The notes under the pieces: generated by a model
Databases searched by the model: none
What the model saw: only the letters and a program-made list of their open reading frames with translations
Told to the model about the DNA's origin: nothing
Shown: positions 7,605 through 14,878 of the stretch, piece by piece
Layout: the number at the start of each line of letters is the position of its first letter
How positions within the stretch are numbered: the first letter of the stretch is position 1
Made by a program: the position numbers and the translations under genes
NCBI GenBank assembly: GCA_020632715.1
Contig: JACKFA010000012.1
Span: forward strand, 105,687 to 169,686
From: Deltaproteobacteria bacterium
Lineage (GTDB): Bacteria; Myxococcota_A; UBA9042; PHBI01
Direction of reading: 5' to 3'
DNA: 64,000 nucleotides

Positions 7605-8737
7605 ATGGCGGCGAGCGGGCTCGAAGGCGTGGTGGTGGCGGACACGTGGCTCTCGGAGGTCGACGGGGAGCGCGGGCGGCTCTTGTATCGCGGGCTCCCG
7701 CTCGAGCGTCTCGCGGGGCGCTCGTTCGAGGCGGCGGCGGCGCTGCTCTGGCGCGGCGGGGCGCTGCTCGAGCGCGGGAGCGGCGAGGAGGAGGCGCTCC
7801 GGGCGGCGCTCGGCGCGGCGCGGGTGCGGGCGCACGCGGCGCTCGCGGGGGTCGGCGACGCGCTCGCGGCCGACGACGGGATGGCCGCGGTGCGGGCGGT
7901 GGTGGCGCACGGGCGCGCGGCGAACGTGCTGCCGGGGACGCGCCGGCCGGGGAGGCCGAGGCGGTGGCGGTCACGGCGGCGGTCGGGGTGGCGTTCGCGG
8001 CCTGGCTCCGGGCCCGCGCGGGCCTCGCGCCGCTCGCGCCGGATCCGACGCGCGGGCACGCGGCGGACCTGCTCCGCCTCGCGACGGGGCGCGACGACGA
8101 CGCCGCGGCGCGCGCCTTCGAGGCGTACCTCGTGACGGTGATGGACCACGGGATGAACGCGTCGACGTTCACGGCGCGGGTGGTGGCGTCGACGGGGTCG
8201 GACCTGGTGAGCGCGGTGACGGCGGCCGTGGGGGCGCTGAAGGGGCCGCTCCACGGCGGGGCGCCGGGGCCGGTGCTCGACATGCTCGACGCGGTGGCGG
8301 CGGACGGTGACGCGGAGCGCTGGCTGCGGGCGGAGCTCGCGGCGGGGCGGCGGATCATGGGGATGGGGCACCGGATCTACCGCGTGCGGGACCCGCGCGC
8401 GGAGGTGCTCGAGGGCGCGGTGCGGGCGCTCGCGGACGCGGCCGTGGGGCGTGGGGCGGAGGGCGAGGCCCGCGCGGCGCGCCTCGGGCTGGCGCGCGAG
8501 GTCGAGGAGACGGCGGAGCGCCTCCTCGCGGAGCGCCACCCGGACCGCCCGATGCGGGCGAACGTGGAGCTCTACACGGCGCTGGTGCTCGAGGCGGCGG
8601 GCCTCCCGCGCGAGGCGTTCTCGCCGTGCTTCGCGGCGGGGCGCGTGGTCGGCTGGTGTGCGCACGTGGCCGAGCAGCGCGCGACGGGGCGCCTCATCCG
8701 CCCGGCGTCGCGCTACGTGGGCCCCGCCACCCCGTAG
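7605..8737 (+). pseudogene. Citrate synthase, frameshifted (or consensus error)
   Basis: The ATG at 7605 is preceded by GGAGG. Its frame encodes a normal citrate synthase start (GLEGVVVADTWLSEVDGERG, then LLYRGLPLERLAG). At the GGGG run 7934-7937 the frame breaks. One extra G would join ...RAANVLPG to DAPAGEAEAVAVTAAV and restore the rest: YLVTVMDHGMNASTFTARVV, GPLHGGAPGPV, IMGMGHRIYRVRDPRAE, PMRANVELYTALVLEAAG. All catalytic regions are intact, about 377 residues in total, so decay is very recent or it is a sequencing error. The last codon and TAG stop (8735-8737) lie inside the first unit of the hairpin array. Probable partner of the divergent HTH-citrate synthase. Confidence 0.85.
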
Positions 8738-10697
8738 GGGCGGCCGCCGCGCCCGCCGTCACCCCTTAGTGACGGCCCTAGTGGCCGCCCGCCGTCACCC
8801 CGTAGGGGCGGCCCTCGTGGCCGCCCGCCGCCACCCCGTGGGGCGGCCGCCGCGCCCGCCGTCACTCCGTGGGGCGGCCCTCGTGGCCGCCCGCCGTCAC
8901 CCCCGTAGGGGCGGCCCTCGTGGCCGCCCGCCGTCACCCCGTAGGGGCGGCCGCCCGCCGCCACCCCGTGGGGCGGCCGCCGCGCCCGCCGTCACCCCGT
9001 AGGGCGGCCCTCGTGGCCGCCCGCCGTCACCCGTAGGGGCGGCCGCCGCGCCCGCCGTCACCCCGTAGGGACGGCCGTAGTGGCCGCCCGCCGCCACCCC
9101 GTGGGGACGGCCGCCGCCCCGCCGCCACCCCGTGGGGACGGCCGCCGCCCCCGCCGTCACCCCGTAGGGGCGGCCCTCGTGGCCGCCCGCCGCCACCCCG
9201 TGGGGCGGCCGCCGCGCCCGCCGTCACCCCGTAGGGCGGCCCCTCGTGGCCGCCCGCCGTCACCCCGTAAGGGGCGGCCCTCGTGGCCGCCCGCCGCCAC
9301 CCGTTGGGGGCGGCCGCCGCGCCCGCCGCCACCCCGTAGGGACGGCCCCAGTGGCCGCCCGCCGCCACCCCGTATGGGCGGCCCTGGCCGCCCGCCGTCA
9401 CCCCCGTAGGGCGGCCCTCGTGGCCGCCCGCCGTCACCCGTAGGGGCGGCCCTCGTGGCCGCCCGCCGTCACCCCGTGGGGGCCGCCGCCCCGCCGCCAC
9501 CCCCCGTGGGGCGGCCCTCGTGGCCGCCCGCCGCCACCCCGTGGGGCGGCCCTCGTGGCCGCCCGCCGTCACCCCGTAGGGGCGGCCCTCGTGGCCGCCC
9601 GCCGCCACCCGTAGGGGCGGCCCTCGTGGCCGCCCGCCGTCACCCCCGTAGGCCGCCGCGCCGTGCCGCCCGCCGTCCCCGTAGGGGCGGCCCTCGTGGC
9701 CGCCCGCCGTCACCCCGTAGGGCGGGCCCTCGTGGCCGCCCGCCGTCACCCCGTGGGGCGGCCGCCGCCGCCGCCGTCACCCCGTGGGGCGGCCCTCGTG
9801 GCCGCCCGCCGTCACCCCCGTGGGGCCGCCGCCGCGCCCGCCGTCACCCCGTAGGGGCGGCCCTCGTGGCCGCCCGCCGTCACCCCGTGGGGCGGCCCTC
9901 GTGGCCGCCCGCCGCCACCCCGTAGGGGCGGCCCTCGTGGCCGCCCGCCGTCACCCCGTAGGGGCGGCCCTCGTGGCCGCCCGCCGCCACCCCGTGGGGC
10001 GGCCGCCGCGCCGCCGCCCGCCGTCACCCCGTAGGGGCGGCCCTCGTGGCCGCCCGCCGTCACCCCGTGGGGCGGCCGCCGCGCCCGCCGCCACCCCGTA
10101 GGGACGGCCCTCGTGGCCGCCCGCCGCCACCCCGTATGGGCGGCCCTCGTGGCCGCCCGCCGTCACCCCGTAGGGCGGCCCTCGTGGCCGCCCGCCGTCA
10201 CCCCGTGGGGCCCGCCGCGCCCGCCGCCACCCCGTAGGGGTGGCCCTCGTGGCCGCCCGCCGCCACCCCGTGGGGCGGCCCTCGTGGCCGCCCGCCGTCA
10301 CCCCGTAGGGGCGGCCCTCGTGGCCGCCCGCCGCCACCGTTGGGGCGGCCGCCGCGCCCGCCGCCACCCCGTAGGGGGCCCTCGTGGCCGCCCGCCGTCA
10401 CCCCGTAGGGGCGGCCCTCGTGGCCGCCCGCCGCCACCCCGTAGGGACGGCCCTCGTGGCCGCCCGCCGTCACCCCGTAGGGGCGGCCCTCGTGGCCGCC
10501 CGCCGTCACCCCGTAGGCCGGCCTCGTGGCCGCCCGCCGCCACCCCGTAGGGGGCCGCCGCGCCCGCCCGCCGTCACCCCGTAGGCGGCCCTCGTGGCCG
10601 CCCGCCGTCACCCCGTAGGGCCGGCCCTCGTGGCCGCCCGCCGCCACCCCGTAGGGGCGGCCCTCGTGGCCGCCCGCTGTCACCCCGTAGGGGCGGC
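8725..10697. repeat. Tandem array of about 50 imperfect ~36-bp hairpin units
   Basis: Nearly 2 kb of degenerate direct repeats. The commonest unit is GGGGCGGCC-CTCGT-GGCCGCCC followed by the linker GCCGTCACCCCGTA, about 36 bp. Each can fold as an 8-9 bp stem with a 5-nt loop. Variants have a shorter GGCGGCCGCCGCGCCCGCC core, GCCACC for GTCACC, and 1-3 bp indels, so no reading frame survives across units. The array starts inside the stop codon of the citrate synthase and ends a few bases before the stop of the convergent cytochrome gene. It therefore fills exactly a convergent intergenic gap. A single related hairpin occurs at 22936-22956. Confidence 0.95.
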
Positions 10698-10704
10698 GCG
10701 TGCG

Positions 10705-11521
10705 TCAGTGCTTGCCGTACGCGAGCGTCTTCCCGGCGCGCTGGCTGATGATGTACGCCTCGAGCGCCCGCATCTTCGGGTCGTCCGCGGAGAGGGCCTC
10801 GGCGCGCACGGGGTGCACGAGGCACCAGTTGATCATGTCGCGGAGCAGCGCCACGCGCCCGAGCTGCGTCTGGTACTTCGGGTACGTCTCGGGGTGCGTG
10901 TTGGCCGCGTTCGGGTGGCACATGTCGCACGAGACGGCGATGGTGCTGCCGAGCTCGTCGCCGGAGTGGAACACGCGCGACCCGGCGACGACGGCCTTCT
11001 CCGTCTCCCGCTTCCAGAGGAGCGTGTCCAGCTCGGTCACGTTCCGGTACGTGTGCCCCTCGGCCTGCGTCGCCTCGCCGATGAGGTCGCTGTTGTCGTG
11101 CGCCGGCACGAACGTCCGCGACGCGCGCTCGTCGGCCTCCCAGTCGACGTCAGGGTGCTCGGCCTGCCACTTCGCCATGAGCGTCGACGCGATCGACTTC
11201 GCCACGCCCGTGTCGATGGCGACCCCGGCTGGCACCGTGGTCGTCGTCTTGCCGTCGCAGAGCGTGACCTCCGTCCCGCCGCCCGCCGGCCCCGGCGCCG
11301 CCGCGGCCTCGCCAGTCGGCCCCGCGTTCGCGTTAGGGGTCCGCCGGCGCCGCGGTCGCGGCGGGCGTCCCGGCCGCCGACCCGCCGTCCGCCGCGGCCT
11401 CCGGCGCCGGCGCGGTCGACGACGCCGGCGGCGCCTGGTTCATCTTCTTGTCGCAGGCCGCCGCGCCGAGCGCGACGCCCGCGATCAGAGCGGCCGAGAG
11501 CACGAGAGAGCGCTTGCTCAT
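10705..11521 (-). pseudogene. Cytochrome c lipoprotein, split by a one-base frameshift
   Basis: The ATG at 11521 (RBS AGGAGAA) opens a lipoprotein signal (MSKRSLVLSAALIAGVALG, lipobox AAAC) and an Ala/Pro tether ending at TAA (11333-11335). One base fewer in the G run 11336-11339 joins ...TAAPADP to NANAGPTGEAAAAPGPAGGG and the downstream frame. That frame carries CDMCH, a c-type heme site, and MINWCLVHPVRAEALSADDP, which resembles the SoxA/TsdA cytochrome family. The intact product would be about 270 residues, anchored in the outer or inner membrane facing the periplasm. Third gene of the peroxidase operon, 37 bp after the metallophosphoesterase. Confidence 0.8.
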
Positions 11522-11558
11522 GGGGTTCTCCTGGGTCCTGTTCCGTGCGGGGCAGCGG

Positions 11559-12749
11559 TCAGTAGCTCTTGGCGTTCGGGACCTTCGGCCGGTCCGCCTC
11601 ACCGCCGCTCGTCATGTACTTCGCCGACACGGTCATGGGGTTTCGGTTCCAGAGGCCGTAGACCTTGTCCACGAGGCCGTCGGGGTGGACGATCACGCTG
11701 CCGTCGCCGCAGCCGTCCTCGGGGTTGAACGGGTCGGGGCGGTTCATCTGGATGGTCATCTCCGGGAGCCCCTCGGGCGCGTAGGGCCACGGCCACGCGG
11801 TCGACAGCATCCCGTGGAACGAGATGTTGCCGATGCGGTTCGTCAGCACCTGGTGCGTGTGCCCGTGGATGACCGTCACCGTCTTGAACGGGCGCAGCAG
11901 CGCCTGCACCTCGTCGGCGTCGTCCGTCCAGAAGTTCCAGTTCTTGTAGAGCTTGTAGAGCGGCGAGTGGCTGAAGACCACGAGCGGCGTGCCCTTGTCG
12001 ACCTTCGCGAGGTCGCCCGCGAGCCACGCGCGGTTCGCGTCGCCGACGGTGAAGGAGCTCTGCTTGCCGTTGTCGAGCCCGGCGACGGTCTTCATGCGCT
12101 CCATCGGCGACATGCCGCGCGCCGTCCAGAAGTCCTTCTCGACCACGCTGTTGATGACGACGAAGTGCACGCCCTTGTGGTCGAAGGAGTAGTTGTCGTC
12201 GCCGAAGTGGCGGCGCCACCGCTCGCCCATGTCGAAGTACCAGTCGTGCTCGCCGACCATGACGTGGAGCGGCGCCTTCACGCTCTTCAGGATCTCGGCG
12301 CCGAGGTCGAGCTCCTCCGGCTGCCCGAGCTGCGCGAGGTCGCCGCCGTACAGCACGAAGTCGGGCTGCGGGTCCATCGCGTTCACGTCGTCGACCGCGC
12401 GGAGGAGCGAGCGCACGAAGCGGTCGTTGAGCTCCTTCTTGTAGAGGTGCGAGTCGGAGATGTAGGCGATTCGGAACCCGCCGCCGCCGACGTCGCCCGC
12501 GGCCGCGCCCGGCTCGGCGGCGCGCGCGCCGGGGACGAAGCGGATCGGCTGGAAGCTGTGCGGGTTGATGGTGACCCCGGCCGCCGCCGCGGCGCCCATC
12601 GCCCCGAGCGACACCTTCATGAAGCCGCGGCGCGACAAGCGCGGCAGCGCCTGCATCACCGCCGCCCGCTCCTCCATGTAGACCGTCTCCACCGACCTCG
12701 GCCCACGCCCGCGGCGCGGCCCGTTCGTCTGGTCGTCGTCGTTCGTCAT
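11559..12749 (-). CDS. TAT-exported calcineurin-like metallophosphoesterase
   Basis: 396 residues. A twin-arginine signal LSRRGFMKVSLGAMGAAAAA at about 38-57 indicates folded export. Metal-binding motifs of the calcineurin-like family follow in order: IAYISDSHL, LYGGDLAQ, VMVGEHDW (GNHD variant), VVFSHSPLY and VIHGHTHQV. The enzyme would be a periplasmic dinuclear-metal phosphoesterase of unknown substrate. The ATG overlaps the TGA of the upstream peroxidase gene (ATGA), so the two are translationally coupled and probably work in one pathway. Confidence 0.9.
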   Translation of the reverse strand: MTNDDDQTNGPRRGRGPRSVETVYMEERAAVMQALPRLSRRGFMKVSLGAMGAAAAAGVTINPHSFQPIRFVPGARAAEPGAAAGDVGGGGFRIAYISDSHLYKKELNDRFVRSLLRAVDDVNAMDPQPDFVLYGGDLAQLGQPEELDLGAEILKSVKAPLHVMVGEHDWYFDMGERWRRHFGDDNYSFDHKGVHFVVINSVVEKDFWTARGMSPMERMKTVAGLDNGKQSSFTVGDANRAWLAGDLAKVDKGTPLVVFSHSPLYKLYKNWNFWTDDADEVQALLRPFKTVTVIHGHTHQVLTNRIGNISFHGMLSTAWPWPYAPEGLPEMTIQMNRPDPFNPEDGCGDGSVIVHPDGLVDKVYGLWNRNPMTVSAKYMTSGGEADRPKVPNAKSY

Positions 12750-14101
12750 GGCGTGTTCTCCTGCTTGGGGGCGGGTGCGGGGGCGGCGCCCTCGACGCGG
12801 CGCTCGAAGCCGAGGACCTTGCGCTGCGCGAGGGCCTCGTCGCGGAAGGGGCGGGTCGTCATGGCGCGGTCGCGCTGCGTGGTCATGGCGGCGGCGTTGT
12901 CGCCGGCGAAGCGGTCGTCCGTGAGGGTGAAGAGGAAGGCGACGACTTGGTCGATCTCCTGCTCGCTCAGCGCGAGGGCCTCGATGCCGCCGTCGAGGTA
13001 GCGGTTGTCCTCACCGCCCTTGTTGTAGTGGTCCACGACGTCCCAGAGGGTCTGCATGGAGCCGTCGTGCATGTAGGGGCCCGTGACGCCGACGTTCCTG
13101 AGCTGCGAGGTCTTGAAGGCGCCGATGTCGCTGTAGTTGCGGGTCACCATGAAGCGGCCGAGCTCGGAGAGGTCGGTCGCGACGGCGAGCGCGTCGAGCT
13201 TCTCCATCGACGCGTCCGCGCTGAGCGCGGCGAGGGCCTGCTTCGCGAGGGCCTCGAAGTCGTGGGCGTGGGCGGCGACGCCGATGTTGTGGAAGCGGTT
13301 GTCGGTGCCGAGCGGGAGCGTCACGTTCAGCGTGTGGCAGGAGGCGCAGCGAGCCTTGCCGTTGAAGAGGGCCCAGCCGGCGCGGGCGTCCGGGGAGATG
13401 GCGTCGGCGTCGCCGCGGAGGAAGCGGTCGAAGGGCGCGTCGAGGAAGATGAGCGTCCGCTCGAAGGAGGCGATGGCGCGCTCGATGCCGGCGTAGGTGA
13501 CGGGCTCGCCGTAGGCCTTCCGGAACATCTCCTGGTAGCCGGGGTCGTCCTTGATGGTGGCGACGGCGGCCTCGCGGCTCGGCTGCCCCATCTCGACCGG
13601 GTTCAGGATGGGCTGGCCCGCCTGCTCCTCGAGGTCCTTCGAGCGGCCGTCCCAGAACTGCACGCGGAGGAGCGCGGCGTTCATCGTGGTCGGGGCGTTG
13701 CGGCGGCCGAGCTGGCCGCGGATCCCCTCGGAGACGTTGCGCTTGTCGGTGAAGTGGCGCGTCGCGTCGTGGCAGGTGGCGCAGGAGACGGTGCCGTCGG
13801 CGGACAGGCGCCGCTCGAAGTAGAGGGCGCGGCCGAGGGCGACGCGCTCGGGCGTCATGGCGTTGTCGTCCCGGATGAGCGCGCGCCAGATGGCGTCGTC
13901 GACGTGGGCGGGCGCGCCGGGCGCGGTGGCGTCGGCGCCGAGGAGCTTGCCGAGGGCCTCCATCTGCGCGTCGGGGGCGGCGGCGCCGTGGAGGTCGCCG
14001 GCGGCGGCGCCGCCGGGGGTGTCCGGCGCGGCGAGGACCCAGCCGGAGGCGGCCGCGATGGCGCCCAGGCCGAGGATGAGGAGTCCGGAACGCGGGATCA
14101 T
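12746..14101 (-). CDS. Di-heme cytochrome c peroxidase (CcpA/MauG family)
   Basis: 451 residues from the ATG at 14101 (AAGGAGG upstream). MIPRSGLLILGLGAIAAASG is a signal peptide or anchor. Two c-type heme sites, VSCATCHDATRHF and ARCASCHTLNV, plus RVALGRALYFERRLSADGTV and GRRNAPTTMNAALLRVQFWD, define the CCP/MauG family. It reduces H2O2 in the periplasm or oxidises a partner protein. It is longer than typical CCPs (about 330-350) because of N-terminal and C-terminal low-complexity extensions. A Fur/PerR-type box lies 71-87 bp upstream, with the regulator gene on the other side. Confidence 0.93.
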   Translation of the reverse strand: MIPRSGLLILGLGAIAAASGWVLAAPDTPGGAAAGDLHGAAAPDAQMEALGKLLGADATAPGAPAHVDDAIWRALIRDDNAMTPERVALGRALYFERRLSADGTVSCATCHDATRHFTDKRNVSEGIRGQLGRRNAPTTMNAALLRVQFWDGRSKDLEEQAGQPILNPVEMGQPSREAAVATIKDDPGYQEMFRKAYGEPVTYAGIERAIASFERTLIFLDAPFDRFLRGDADAISPDARAGWALFNGKARCASCHTLNVTLPLGTDNRFHNIGVAAHAHDFEALAKQALAALSADASMEKLDALAVATDLSELGRFMVTRNYSDIGAFKTSQLRNVGVTGPYMHDGSMQTLWDVVDHYNKGGEDNRYLDGGIEALALSEQEIDQVVAFLFTLTDDRFAGDNAAAMTTQRDRAMTTRPFRDEALAQRKVLGFERRVEGAAPAPAPKQENTP

Positions 14102-14171
14102 GCGCGCCTCCTTCGGTGTGACGGTTGCTCGCTGCCAGCTTAATCCACTCGAAACTTGTTGCGCTACCAAA

Positions 14172-14188
14172 GTTAGAAACTTTCTAAC
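14172..14188. promoter_or_regulatory. Fur/PerR-type box between peroxidase and regulator
   Basis: GTTAGAAACTTTCTAAC is a perfect 8-1-8 inverted repeat; its core TTAGAAACTTTCTAA has the 7-1-7 geometry of Fur/PerR boxes. It lies between the divergent peroxidase (start 14101) and Fur-family regulator (start 14285). Redox or metal control of both genes is inferred. Confidence 0.75.
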
Positions 14189-14284
14189 AAAGGGATCGCG
14201 TCGAGGTCACGGCGGTTGCGGGCGCGGCGGCCTTCGGGGCGGAAATGATTGGAATGGCTGGCGGCGCGTGCCTATGCTGCGCCC

Positions 14285-14734
14285 ATGTCCGCGGAAGCCC
14301 ACGAGAAAGACGCCCCCGAGCTGTACGATCGGCTGGTCGCGCGCGGCTGGCGGATGACGCCGCAGCGGCGGGTGGTCGCGCAGACGCTCCACGGGCTGCA
14401 CCTCCACCTGACGGCGGAGGAGGTGTTCCGGCGGGCGCAGGTGGCGCTGCCGGAGATCAGCCTCGCGACCGTGTACAACACGTTGAACGACCTCGTGACG
14501 ATGGGCGAGGTGCGCGAGGTCGTCGCGGGGCGCGGCCCCGTCCGCTACGACCCGAACACGGTCGGGCACCACGATCACCTCGTGTGCGTCGACTGCGGCG
14601 AGCTCTGGGACGTGGCCCCGGTGCCGTCGAGCGTGCGCCCACGCGAGGCGGACCTGCGCGGCTACGACCTCGTCGAGGTCGACGTGGTCTTCCGCGGCCG
14701 CTGCGGCCCCTGCCGCGACGCCGCCGAGGGCTGA
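14285..14734 (+). CDS. Fur-family (PerR-like) transcriptional regulator
   Basis: 149 residues from the ATG at 14285. The winged helix covers residues about 12-85: GWRMTPQRRVVAQTL, HLTAEEVFRRAQVALPEISL, ATVYNTLNDLVTMGEV. The dimerisation part carries VGHHDHLVCVDCGELWDV and a C-terminal CGPC, the two CxxC pairs of the structural zinc site. The divergent heme peroxidase and the 7-1-7 box favour a peroxide sensor (PerR) over an iron regulator, but Fur, Zur and PerR cannot be separated by sequence alone. Confidence 0.88.
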   Translation: MSAEAHEKDAPELYDRLVARGWRMTPQRRVVAQTLHGLHLHLTAEEVFRRAQVALPEISLATVYNTLNDLVTMGEVREVVAGRGPVRYDPNTVGHHDHLVCVDCGELWDVAPVPSSVRPREADLRGYDLVEVDVVFRGRCGPCRDAAEG

Positions 14735-14790
14735 CGCGGAAGAGACGTGCGCCTCCGCGTCACGCATCGGGCGGCGACGCCGACGCCGAC

Positions 14791-14859
14791 GCGCTGACGC
14801 GCCCCGAGAACGCGAGAGGGGCGCCGCAGCGCCCCCCTCGTCAGTCACCGCGTCAGCGC
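14791..14859. terminator. Nested hairpins between convergent genes
   Basis: Outer arms GCGCTGACGCG (14791-14801) and CGCGTCAGCGC (14849-14859) are perfectly complementary. Inside, GAGGGGCGC (14816-14824), loop CGCA and GCGCCCCCCTC (14829-14839) form a second stem. The structure lies between the regulator stop (14734) and the convergent effector stop (14879), as expected for a bidirectional terminator, though without a T-tract. Confidence 0.6.
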
Positions 14860-14878
14860 GCGACGAGCGCGCTCCGGA

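Noticed and set aside
8713..10683. Long open frames in all directions with repeats such as GGHEGRPYGVTA or RPSWPPAATP
   Set aside because: They are translations of the non-coding hairpin array. Frame changes between units, no ribosome binding sites, and equal openness in several frames show they are not genes.
8725..10697. CRISPR array
   Set aside because: The 36-bp unit is of repeat-like length, but units are directly adjacent with no unique spacers, and no cas genes are nearby.
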